DNA from: Corynebacterium sp. MSK297
GTDB lineage: Bacteria > Actinomycetota > Actinomycetes > Mycobacteriales > Mycobacteriaceae
Assembly: GCF_030232885.1 (NCBI RefSeq)
Contig: NZ_JASPGD010000001.1
Location: forward strand, 261,399-325,398
Length of the DNA: 64,000 nucleotides
Direction of reading: 5' to 3'
The notes under the pieces were generated by a model that worked only from the letters and a program-made list of their open reading frames with translations, ran no database searches and had not been told where the DNA came from. Position numbers and translations under genes: made by a program. This document shows, one piece after another, positions 18,422-26,783 of the stretch; positions within the stretch are counted from its first letter, which is position 1; each line of letters begins with the position of its first letter.

Positions 18422-20221
18422 ATGACAGCACCTTCTACCTCCTCAACTGGGTCCCCGACGGATTCCGCGCATAATAATCGCAGATTCCGGCTGCAGACCG
18501 ACCCCTTCGTCTTTTTCACGGCCGCCATCTTCGTGGTGGTCTTCGTCGCAGGCACGGTCGCTTTCGGCACCCGGGCCCGTGATCTCTATGGCGCTGTCTC
18601 GGATAGTTTGCTAGAAAATTTTGCCTGGTTGTATATCGGCGGATTTTCGGTCATCTTCGTTTTTTTAATCGGTATCTTCGTCTCGAAGTTCGGCAATCTG
18701 CGTTTGGGTGACGACGAAGACGAACCTGAATTCTCCCTGCCCGTCTGGTTCGCCATGCTTTTCGCCGCTGGCCTCGGCGCTACCCTGCTATTTTGGGGTG
18801 CCGCCGAACCAATCCACCACGCGTATAACCCGCCCCGTGGCGACATGGACTCAATGAGCCGTGAAGCTATCGTCCAGGCTTTCGAATATACCTATTATCA
18901 CTTCGCCGCACACATGTGGGTGATTTTCGTGTTACCAGGCTTAGCCATGGGATATTTCATCTACAAACGTAAGATGCCCGCCCGCATTTCTTCAGTATTT
19001 TCGCCATTTCTGGGAGGTCTAGTTTACCGCTGGCCAGGCAAATTGATCGATGCCATGTCAATCATCGGCACCATCTTTGGTTTGGCAGTTTCTGTCGGCC
19101 TTGGTGTGCTGCAGATTAACGCTGGGCTGAACATCATGTGGGGCGTGCCCCTAGTCGGCTGGGTCGAAGTGTTGATTATCGTCGGCATTACCGTAATCGC
19201 GTCAATGTCGGTTGCCACCGGCCTAGACAAAGGCGTGAAGATCCTCTCCAACCTGAACATCGTCGGCGCCGTATTACTCATGCTGTTCGTCCTGGCCATG
19301 GGACCAACCCTGAAAGTCATTAACCACACCACCGAAGCTTTCGGTTTGTACGCCAGCAGCCTCCCAGAACTAATGTTTTGGGTGGACTCGTACAACGAAA
19401 ACCCAGGCTGGCTGAATTCATGGACTGCGTTCTACTGGGCATGGACGATCTGTTGGTCTCCATTCGTTGGCATGTTCATCGCACGTATTTCGCGCGGACG
19501 CACCGTACGTGAATTCATCGGTGGCGTATTAGCTCTGCCGACAATTTTCGTCATCGTCTGGTTCTCTGTATTTGGTCGCTCCGCCATCGAGATGGAACTG
19601 GATGATCCCGGTGTACTCACCGGCCCAGTCGTCGAAGAAGGCAATACCCCAGTTGCACTGTTCGCACTATTAGAGCAGTACCCACTGTATGCCGTATCCG
19701 GCACGCTAGCTTTGGCTGTCATCACGATTTTCTTCATCACCTCTATCGACTCCGCGGCTCTTGTCATGGACACTTTTGCCACCGGTGAAGAAAACAAATC
19801 CCCTACTTATTACCGCGTGGCGTGGGCAATTGCTGTGGGCGTCGTCACCGCCGCTCTGCTGTTCATCAACGACGCAGGCATTCAAGCGATCCAAGAAGTA
19901 GTCACCATCGTCGCGCTGCCGTTTTTCATCATGCAAGGCTTCATCATGGTCTCGCTGCTGAAAGGCATGGGCGATGACTTCGCCGCCGAAAAACGCTTGC
20001 GTACCCGCCGCTGGGAAAAAACCGACACCGCAGAAAAACTAGAGAAAGCAGAGAACAAGCCCGCGCCGGGCTACGACAAGTATGGCAACGAGCTGGACAC
20101 TCCAGAATTCGAATACCAAGAAGGCGATGGGTGGAAGCTCACCGGTAACGTCACCGTGGAAGGTGATGTGGATTCAAATCCTGGAACAGAAAATGACGGA
20201 GCAGATGCTGGCAAGAACTAA
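18422..20221 (+). CDS. BCCT-family osmolyte transporter
   Basis: A 599-residue betaine/choline/carnitine-type sodium symporter. Twelve membrane segments are predicted between two charged tails. Family marks are WGAAEPIHH (helix 4 region), the glycine-rich IFGLAVSVGLGVLQIN, and the signature WTAFYWAWTICWSPFVGMFI followed by ARISRGRTVREF. The C-terminal tail of about 75 residues is strongly charged, as in osmosensing BetP/EctP relatives, so uptake of compatible solutes under osmotic stress is likely. Which solute cannot be decided here. It is monocistronic on spacing. Confidence 0.9.
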   Translation: MTAPSTSSTGSPTDSAHNNRRFRLQTDPFVFFTAAIFVVVFVAGTVAFGTRARDLYGAVSDSLLENFAWLYIGGFSVIFVFLIGIFVSKFGNLRLGDDEDEPEFSLPVWFAMLFAAGLGATLLFWGAAEPIHHAYNPPRGDMDSMSREAIVQAFEYTYYHFAAHMWVIFVLPGLAMGYFIYKRKMPARISSVFSPFLGGLVYRWPGKLIDAMSIIGTIFGLAVSVGLGVLQINAGLNIMWGVPLVGWVEVLIIVGITVIASMSVATGLDKGVKILSNLNIVGAVLLMLFVLAMGPTLKVINHTTEAFGLYASSLPELMFWVDSYNENPGWLNSWTAFYWAWTICWSPFVGMFIARISRGRTVREFIGGVLALPTIFVIVWFSVFGRSAIEMELDDPGVLTGPVVEEGNTPVALFALLEQYPLYAVSGTLALAVITIFFITSIDSAALVMDTFATGEENKSPTYYRVAWAIAVGVVTAALLFINDAGIQAIQEVVTIVALPFFIMQGFIMVSLLKGMGDDFAAEKRLRTRRWEKTDTAEKLEKAENKPAPGYDKYGNELDTPEFEYQEGDGWKLTGNVTVEGDVDSNPGTENDGADAGKN

Positions 20222-20296
20222 CCGGTTTTCTAGCTTAAGATAGCCAAATTCGTGCCCAGCCCTAAGCGCCAACTCAGGCAATATAAGGTATGGGCT

Positions 20297-23218
20297 ATGA
20301 AAAAGCTCCTCACGCCCAACCCACGCAGCTACGGCAGGCCAGAAAACTCCACGCCACAAAGCGATGCCGTGCCCACCTCCCACCTGCGCGCCGATAAACA
20401 GCAGCTCGTCGACGATATGAGCGCGATCGTCGGCGCCGAAAACGTGCACGCACGCATTAGTGACGTAGTCCGCTATGCCTCGGACGGCGGCCCGTACCGC
20501 TTGCTCCCGCAGGTCATCGTCGCACCCCGCAACACACAGGATCTCTCGCGCGTGATGCGCTATGCCACCGATCATGGCCGTAATATCACGTTTCGGTCTG
20601 CTGGCACTTCACTCAACGGCCAGGCACAGGGTGATGATCTACTGGTCGATCTGAAAACCCACTTCACCGGCATGGAAGTTCGCGACGGCGGCAAGGTGTT
20701 GTGGTCGCGCCCAGGCGTGATTCTCGGTGATGCCCAGGCGGTACTCGGCCGCGATGGTTTCATGCTGGGGCCGGACCCAGGATCAACGTCGGTGTGCACC
20801 ATCGGTGGTGTGCTCGCCAACAATGCCGGTGGCATGCGCTGTCGGCTGGAAAACGATAGCTATCACAGCATTCGCCAGGCGGAATTCGTGTTGCCATCCG
20901 GCACGATTGTCGACACGCGCGCCGGTGACGCGAAATTCCGTTCCCAGGAACCGGAACTGCACGCTGGCCTGCTGCAACTGCGCGACAAGATCCGCAGCGA
21001 CGAGCAGTTGGTTACACACTTGCGGGAGAAATTTTCTATCCGCAACACCAACGGACTGCGCTTGGACGCGTTCTTGGACGAAGAAGAACCAGTACGCATC
21101 CTGATGCGCCTGTTGGTCGGGTCCGAAGGTATTTTCGGCGCATTCACCGAATGCGAACTTGCTACCGTCGCATTGCCGAAGAAGAAGGCTGTGGCCTGGG
21201 TGATGCTGCCCGACCTTTTCCAGGCTGCGAATTACGTCGCCCCGCTGATGGAGACCGGCGCGTGGGCCTGCGAACTATTGGTGGCGCCGGTGCTGAAGAA
21301 ATCCGTGGAGAATTTCGACCAAGCACCAGACGAGTGGGCAGATATTTCCGACGAGTCCGCTGCCCTGCTGCTAGAAGTCGGTGGCGCCGATGATGACGAG
21401 CTTGCCGTGGCCATGGATCGCGTCAAAGATGTGCTTGCCGACGCCGAGCTGGGCGCCGAACTGGAATTTCTCACCAGTGATGCGGACATCCGCGGTGCCT
21501 GGGCTATCCGTAATGGGTTATTCGGTCTGCTGGGCGCCGACCGCCCGCAGGGATCGGCGCTGATCACCGAGGACGTGTGCTTCCCACCAGCACAGATCGG
21601 TGCAGCTGCTGCCGATTTGCTGCATTTACTCTCACGCTACGGTTACCCGGAAATGGTCATGGGCCATGCCGCCTTCGGTAATCTGCACTTCTTCCTCATC
21701 CCGGAATTCGATGATCCGAAAGAAAAGGATAAATACGCCGAGTTCCTGCGCGAACTCGCGGATCTGGTGATCGACAAATACAACGGCTCACTCAAAGCCG
21801 AGCACGGCACGGGCATCAACATGGCACCGTTCGTGCGCCAAGAATGGGGTGATGCCGCCTGGAATCTGATGTGGGAGGCCAAACAACTGATCGATCCCAC
21901 CGCGATGCTGGCCCCAGATGTGAAGCTAACCCACCGCACGGATAACCACCTGCATAACTTCAAATCTTTCCCACGTGTGGAAGCAGAGATCAACCCATGC
22001 GTGGAATGCGGTTTCTGCGAACCAGTCTGCCCTTCCCGGCACGCAACAGTCACTCCGCGCCAGCGCATCGTGCTACGCCGAGAGATGGCCCGGCAAGCTC
22101 CAGAGTCCCCGGTGTTGCAGCAGTTGCAGAAGGAATACCAGTACGACGCGGTCGATATGTGTGCTGCCGATGGTACGTGTGCTATCCCCTGCCCCATTAG
22201 CATTGATACCGGTGCGGTGATGAAGAACCTGCGCGCCAATCAGACCACCCCGCGCGCGGAAAAGGTCGCTTTGACTACCGCCGAAAAATGGGATGTGGTG
22301 GAAAAACTGGCCCGGGCGGGCATCATCAGCGCGAACAAGGTCGGCGAAAAAGCTGCTGGGTGGGCTGCCAACGTGGCCCGGAATGTGATTAACCCGGATC
22401 TGGTGCCGTCGGTGCCTGGTGCCTTGCCGCAGGCGGCGGACCGTTTGCCAGCTACCGAACGCGCCGGTGCCAGCGCAGTGTATTTCCCGGCCTGTGTGAA
22501 CCGTATTTTCGGTCGGCCGGCTGGTTCGGATCCCGAATCCGTCGACTTGCCGCGCGCCATGGTGGAACTTGCTCGCCGCAGCGGCCAGTCGCTGTGGATT
22601 CCCGACGATGTCACCGGTTTTTGTTGCGGCACGCCGTGGTCGTCGAAAGGCTACCAGGATGGCTTTAGCCACCAGGCGCACGCGATCGTGCGGAAATTCC
22701 ACGACTGGTCCGATGGGGGCACATTGCCGATCATCATCGATGCCTCCAGCTGCACTCACGGCTTGTTGTCCGGCGTACCCGAGGTGCTGGATGCCGAGAC
22801 GAAGCAGCTCTACGACGAGCTGCGCATCATCGATATCGTCGAGTGGCTGCATGATGATGTCATCGACTATCTGCCAATCCATCACGACATGGGCACCATC
22901 GCGGTGCACCCGGCCTGTTCTACCCAGCACATGAACCAGACTGACGCGCTCGTCGCCGTCGCCAATCGTGCGGGAAGGGCGACTGTTCCGTTCGGTGCGA
23001 TGTGTTGCGGCACCGCTGGTGACCGCGGGTTGTTGCACCCAGAGTTGGTGGAATCTGCCACCCGCGAGGAACGCACCGGCTTGGATGCTCGGCATTACGA
23101 CGCCTTCGTTTCATCGAACCGTACCTGCGAGATGGGCTTGGACGTCGTCGCCGGTTATCAGTTTGATTCTGTGGCTGTGCTGCTAGAAAAGGCCTCGCGT
23201 CCGGTGGTGACGCCGTAA
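20297..23218 (+). CDS. FAD and Fe-S cluster 2-hydroxyacid dehydrogenase
   Basis: A 973-residue fusion. The N-terminal half is an FAD-binding type 4 oxidase (FRSAGTSLNGQAQGDDLLVDL; PDPGSTSVCTIGGVLANNAGG) with its cap domain, ending with GSLKAEHGTG. Then comes a two-cluster ferredoxin-like module (CVECGFCEPVCPSR and CAADGTCAIPCPISID) and two CCG-type cysteine-rich domains (CVNRIFG, GFCCGTPW, CSTQHM, MCCGTAGDRG). Such proteins oxidise D-lactate or related 2-hydroxyacids at the membrane and pass electrons to quinone. I chose ATG at 20297 (MKKLLTPNPRSYG) with AAGG upstream; a GTG at 20252 is possible. Confidence 0.87.
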   Translation: MKKLLTPNPRSYGRPENSTPQSDAVPTSHLRADKQQLVDDMSAIVGAENVHARISDVVRYASDGGPYRLLPQVIVAPRNTQDLSRVMRYATDHGRNITFRSAGTSLNGQAQGDDLLVDLKTHFTGMEVRDGGKVLWSRPGVILGDAQAVLGRDGFMLGPDPGSTSVCTIGGVLANNAGGMRCRLENDSYHSIRQAEFVLPSGTIVDTRAGDAKFRSQEPELHAGLLQLRDKIRSDEQLVTHLREKFSIRNTNGLRLDAFLDEEEPVRILMRLLVGSEGIFGAFTECELATVALPKKKAVAWVMLPDLFQAANYVAPLMETGAWACELLVAPVLKKSVENFDQAPDEWADISDESAALLLEVGGADDDELAVAMDRVKDVLADAELGAELEFLTSDADIRGAWAIRNGLFGLLGADRPQGSALITEDVCFPPAQIGAAAADLLHLLSRYGYPEMVMGHAAFGNLHFFLIPEFDDPKEKDKYAEFLRELADLVIDKYNGSLKAEHGTGINMAPFVRQEWGDAAWNLMWEAKQLIDPTAMLAPDVKLTHRTDNHLHNFKSFPRVEAEINPCVECGFCEPVCPSRHATVTPRQRIVLRREMARQAPESPVLQQLQKEYQYDAVDMCAADGTCAIPCPISIDTGAVMKNLRANQTTPRAEKVALTTAEKWDVVEKLARAGIISANKVGEKAAGWAANVARNVINPDLVPSVPGALPQAADRLPATERAGASAVYFPACVNRIFGRPAGSDPESVDLPRAMVELARRSGQSLWIPDDVTGFCCGTPWSSKGYQDGFSHQAHAIVRKFHDWSDGGTLPIIIDASSCTHGLLSGVPEVLDAETKQLYDELRIIDIVEWLHDDVIDYLPIHHDMGTIAVHPACSTQHMNQTDALVAVANRAGRATVPFGAMCCGTAGDRGLLHPELVESATREERTGLDARHYDAFVSSNRTCEMGLDVVAGYQFDSVAVLLEKASRPVVTP

Positions 23219-23328
23219 CTTGCCGGTGTTTTTGAATGTGCTGATGTTTCTGACTTTGCTGATGTTTCCGGGAACCCGCGCTGGGTTATGAGAGTCCAAT
23301 GGTGTGACACTCCAGCGAAAGGGTTCCT

Positions 23329-24054
23329 ATGACGGCAGCTACCATTTCACCAGTTGGACCTGCACCAATTGCACCACCATCAGTTGCACCAACTCCAGTT
23401 CCGGCGAATGCACCAGCTCGACCACCAGCTCCCACAACTGCATCGACGCCCAGCCCTCCTGCTTTAGCCGAGTGTGTGCCTGTTATGCGGCCAACTTCGT
23501 GGATAGACCAGCGCGGATTAAGTGACGATGGTTTTTGCGATTCCCTGGCTCACCTGCCCTTATCACGCTCCACCGCTGTAACGCTCAGCGTCGATGAGAT
23601 GACGCTGAGTCACCGCGCATTAGCCGAATTCAATATCGCGATGCGCCGCGCCTGGGATGTCGCCGCCGATAATGTCTTACGCGCAGCGCATACACCGCAA
23701 GGCACCGAATTTTGGACGCGGCCAGCAGCGGATCTACTGGGGCCTTCTGCCCCAGCAGGCATTCAGTTGCGTTCCTACCCAGTGCCCGCGACCTGCTGGC
23801 TGGCGCATCCACGGTTGCTATCGGTAATGCACGATCATCTCGCGCGATTACTCGGCACTGATGCCCTGATTTTTCTAGCCCCAGATATCACAACATTAGT
23901 GGCAGTCACGGAATGCACCATTCCGGCTGCTACCGGTTGGCTGCGGGTGGCAGCAGAAAATACGCAAGCTGTATCCAGAATTGTCGGCCGTCCTGAGTTA
24001 TTATGCGAATCTCCGCTGGTGGCTGCGCACGGCTTTCCTACCGAATTATGTTGA
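23329..24054 (+). CDS. Conserved hypothetical protein with Pro-rich N-terminus
   Basis: A 241-residue protein whose first 50 residues are almost only Pro, Ala, Thr, Val and Ser, followed by a globular domain with no recognised family (SWIDQRGLSDDGFCDSLAHL; WLAHPRLLSVMHDHLARLLG). There is no signal peptide or membrane helix, so it is probably cytosolic. AAAGGG precedes the ATG by 6 bp. It stands alone between the dehydrogenase and the convergent S4 gene. Confidence 0.6.
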   Translation: MTAATISPVGPAPIAPPSVAPTPVPANAPARPPAPTTASTPSPPALAECVPVMRPTSWIDQRGLSDDGFCDSLAHLPLSRSTAVTLSVDEMTLSHRALAEFNIAMRRAWDVAADNVLRAAHTPQGTEFWTRPAADLLGPSAPAGIQLRSYPVPATCWLAHPRLLSVMHDHLARLLGTDALIFLAPDITTLVAVTECTIPAATGWLRVAAENTQAVSRIVGRPELLCESPLVAAHGFPTELC

Positions 24055-24101
24055 GCCAGTTCGTCCGCTGTGCGCCATGTGCGCTCTACCCTAGCCCCGA
24101 C

Positions 24102-24500
24102 CTAACCGCGGCGCTTACCAGTAAATTTCTCCATGTCGCGGCGTTCCTTTTTCGTCGGCCGCCCCGCCCCCGGATCACGCTTCGGCAGACTTGGTTGCAG
24201 TGGTTTCGGTGGGGCGGGTGGCGAATGGTCGATATAGCAATGCTCCGCAATTTTCGCGCCCACGCGCTTGGATACCGTCGCGTTGATTTCTAAGCGGAAT
24301 TCGCGGTCGTCTTTCCACACGGTAATCCGCAGGCCCGGGACCACCGGCGATGATGGTTTTGCGACCTTGTCACCAATCAACACGTGCCCGGCTTTCACCG
24401 CCTTAGTAGCTTCGGCGCGGGTTTTGAAAAAGCGCGTCGACCACAACCAGGCATCGATGCGCACTGGTGCAGCCGAAGGCTCATTGGGTTTCGCAGTCAT
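24102..24500 (-). CDS. S4-domain RNA-binding protein (Hsp15-like)
   Basis: A 132-residue protein with one S4 domain: RIDAWLWSTRFFKTRAEAT followed by VKAGHVLIGDKV, then a basic C-terminus rich in Lys and Arg (KRDPGAGRPTKKERRDMEKF). This is the plan of Hsp15, which recycles stalled 50S subunits carrying peptidyl-tRNA. ATG at 24500 is used; the open frame continues to 24572 but loses similarity. It follows the small membrane gene by 7 bp. Confidence 0.85.
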   Translation of the reverse strand: MTAKPNEPSAAPVRIDAWLWSTRFFKTRAEATKAVKAGHVLIGDKVAKPSSPVVPGLRITVWKDDREFRLEINATVSKRVGAKIAEHCYIDHSPPAPPKPLQPSLPKRDPGAGRPTKKERRDMEKFTGKRRG

Positions 24501-24507
24501 AAAAACT

Positions 24508-24744
24508 TTAGTAATGGTCTTTGTGGTTGATGATCTTGCGCACCTTGCTGTAGTTGTAGACGCCACCAACAACGGCCACGATAAAACCCAAAATCAACCA
24601 GAACGACGAACTAGAAAACAAAAACGCGAATACTATGCCGCCACCGATGCCTGCGCCCACGCTGATCACACCGTTTTTGGAGTATTTGCGCACGGCCGCC
24701 TTGCGCCGTTCAATCGGGTTCTGCGAAGTTGGTTGCATGCTCAT
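24508..24744 (-). CDS. Small membrane protein of unknown function
   Basis: A 78-residue protein with a polar N-terminus (PIERRKAAVRKYSKNG) and two adjacent hydrophobic segments (VISVGAGIGGGIVFAFLF and FWLILGFIVAVVGGVYNY), ending in a charged tail. The function is unknown. It is close to yigZ upstream (6 bp) and to the S4 gene downstream, so it is probably in that operon. Confidence 0.65.
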   Translation of the reverse strand: MSMQPTSQNPIERRKAAVRKYSKNGVISVGAGIGGGIVFAFLFSSSSFWLILGFIVAVVGGVYNYSKVRKIINHKDHY

Positions 24745-24750
24745 GGACGT

Positions 24751-25407
24751 CTAGTCTACCGCCTTTTCTACCCAGGCAGTCCCCGCTTCGATTAACTGCG
24801 CGGCACCTGAAGTCAACGCAGCCAGCTGCGATTCGAGCTGCTCCACACCATCCGGGTCCACCGCCAAGGTATAGGTAACATCAGCCCCGTATTCCGTGTC
24901 GGTGATCGTGATATTTTTCGCGCGCAACTCAGATTCGTATTTCTGTGCGTCGGTATGCGAGAAGCGCACGGTATACAAATTGCGCAGGCACCGCCAGCGT
25001 CGTTGCACCTGTTCTACTGCCAGCCCCGCGGTCTGCGAATACGCGTGCACCAGCCCGCCTGCACCCAATTTGATGCCACCGAAGTATCGGACGACGACGC
25101 ACGCGAGATCCTGCATCCCGGAACCATGGACAACATCCAAGATAGGTTTACCGGCCGTCCCGCCTGGTTCGCCGTCGTCAGAAGAACGCTCCACCGGGTT
25201 TGCCTGTTCCACCCGGTACATATAGGCCGAGCAATGATGCCGGGCGTCCGGAAATTCTGCCCGCACACGGTCAATAAAATCTCGAGCCTGCGAATCGTCT
25301 GACACACGCTCAATGATGCCGATAAACCGTGAACGCTTGATCTCAATCTCGGCGCGAAACGATTCGCCAGCCGCGGGCAATTGATAACAATGATCGTTGT
25401 CAGCCAT
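24751..25407 (-). CDS. YigZ/IMPACT family protein
   Basis: A 218-residue protein of the UPF0029/IMPACT family: KRSRFIGIIERVSD, HHCSAYMYR, DDGEPGGTAGKPIL and VVVRYFGGIKLGAGGLVHAY are characteristic. A C-terminal ferredoxin-like (DUF1949) half follows. Eukaryotic IMPACT regulates translation through GCN1; the bacterial role is not settled. Its ATG overlaps the ilvA stop by one base, so it is translated with ilvA. Confidence 0.88.
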   Translation of the reverse strand: MADNDHCYQLPAAGESFRAEIEIKRSRFIGIIERVSDDSQARDFIDRVRAEFPDARHHCSAYMYRVEQANPVERSSDDGEPGGTAGKPILDVVHGSGMQDLACVVVRYFGGIKLGAGGLVHAYSQTAGLAVEQVQRRWRCLRNLYTVRFSHTDAQKYESELRAKNITITDTEYGADVTYTLAVDPDGVEQLESQLAALTSGAAQLIEAGTAWVEKAVD

Positions 25408-26708
25408 TACTTCACCAAATAGTCATATTCCGCGGTACCCGGCAGCAAACGCTGGCAGTCAATAGACGATTCCTCCATGCGTTCCAGCAATGGCCCCAGA
25501 TCCGTGGCAGCACCCAATTCCACGCCCACCAGCGCCGCACCAGTTTCGCGGTTATTGCGCTTGAGGTATTCAAACAATGTGATGTCATCATCGGGGCCGA
25601 GGATTTCCATCAGGAAATGCCGCAGCTGACCTGGTTCTTGCAAGAAATTAACCAGGAAGTAGTGCTTCAGTCCGCGGTCCACCAAGCTGCGTTCCATGAT
25701 CTCGGCATAGCGCAGCACGTCATTATTACCGCCAGAGATGATACACACGACCACCGAACCTGGCGCGATATCCATCTGGCCCAATGCAGCCACCGACAAC
25801 GCACCGGCTGGTTCGGCGATAATGCCTTCGTCTTGGTACAAACTCAGCTGCGCGGTACACACTGTGCCTTCGGAGACCTTAAGGTTCTGGATACGCTCAC
25901 GGTTGGCAGCAATTACCTGATACGGGTGCGCGCCGATGCGTTTGACTGCGGCACCGTCCACGAACGGGTCGACGTCTTCCAGCGTCACCGGCTCCCCTGC
26001 CTCAAACGCGGCATCCAGAGAGGCAGCACCGCGTGGTTCAGCGCCGACGAGACTGGCGTGCGGTGCCATATCCGCGAAATAGCTGGTGATTCCGGACAAT
26101 AGTCCACCGCCGCCGACGGGTACGACGACGGTATCAAGGCTGTGGCCGCGAGCAGAAAGCTGCGAGAGGATCTCGGCAGCTACGGTTCCTTGGCCGATGA
26201 TGGTATCGCGGGCATCGAATGGCTCGACGACGGTGGAGCCGTATTTTTCCGCTTCCGCACGGGCAGCAGCTGCCGCCTCGTCGAAGTTTGCCCCAGTGAC
26301 CACGAGTTCGATGGCATCACCACCGTGGACTTCGATGCGGTTGCGTTTTTGCTTCGGGGTTTTCGTCGGCACGAAAATGCGGCCTTTAATTCCCATGGTG
26401 CGGCAGGCATAAGCCACGCCTTGGGCGTGGTTTCCGGCGGATGCGGCCACGATTCCGGCCTCGCGTTCTTCCTGGCTCAGCTTCGCGATCGAATAGTAGG
26501 CGCCCCGGATTTTATAGGAACGCACATCCTGCAGGTCCTCGCGTTTCAGAAACACCTCAGCGCCGGTTTCCTGGGATAGCCGGGGACAGTATTGCAGCGG
26601 GGTGGGCGCAATGACACTGGAAATTCGCGACTGCGCAAGCTGAATATCAGCAGCCCGGATGGGCTCGAAATGAGCAGGGGAACTAGCGGCAGTCTGCGAG
26701 GTCGTCAT
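25407..26708 (-). CDS. ilvA: Threonine ammonia-lyase
   Basis: IlvA deaminates L-threonine to 2-oxobutanoate, the first committed step of isoleucine synthesis. The PLP lysine is in RSYKIRGAYYSI; the PLP phosphate loop GGGGLLSG and SAGNHAQGVA are present. The C-terminal regulatory domain is the short single type (LVNFLQEPGQLRHFLMEILG), giving 433 residues, as in other corynebacteria whose enzyme is feedback-inhibited by isoleucine. Upstream is dnaE on the same strand with a 59-bp gap holding tandem repeats. Confidence 0.95.
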   Translation of the reverse strand: MTTSQTAASSPAHFEPIRAADIQLAQSRISSVIAPTPLQYCPRLSQETGAEVFLKREDLQDVRSYKIRGAYYSIAKLSQEEREAGIVAASAGNHAQGVAYACRTMGIKGRIFVPTKTPKQKRNRIEVHGGDAIELVVTGANFDEAAAAARAEAEKYGSTVVEPFDARDTIIGQGTVAAEILSQLSARGHSLDTVVVPVGGGGLLSGITSYFADMAPHASLVGAEPRGAASLDAAFEAGEPVTLEDVDPFVDGAAVKRIGAHPYQVIAANRERIQNLKVSEGTVCTAQLSLYQDEGIIAEPAGALSVAALGQMDIAPGSVVVCIISGGNNDVLRYAEIMERSLVDRGLKHYFLVNFLQEPGQLRHFLMEILGPDDDITLFEYLKRNNRETGAALVGVELGAATDLGPLLERMEESSIDCQRLLPGTAEYDYLVK

Positions 26709-26732
26709 AGCAACTTATTGTAACCACCCCAC

Positions 26733-26783
26733 ACTAGGTCTGCGTCATAACTAGGTCTCCAGCATCACTAGGTCTGTGCCATC
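26733..26783. repeat. Three 17-bp tandem repeats over the dnaE stop
   Basis: Three units with exactly 17-bp period begin ACTAGGTCT at 26733, 26750 and 26767. The last one holds the dnaE stop codon. The last 7-8 bases of each unit vary. Confidence 0.8.
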
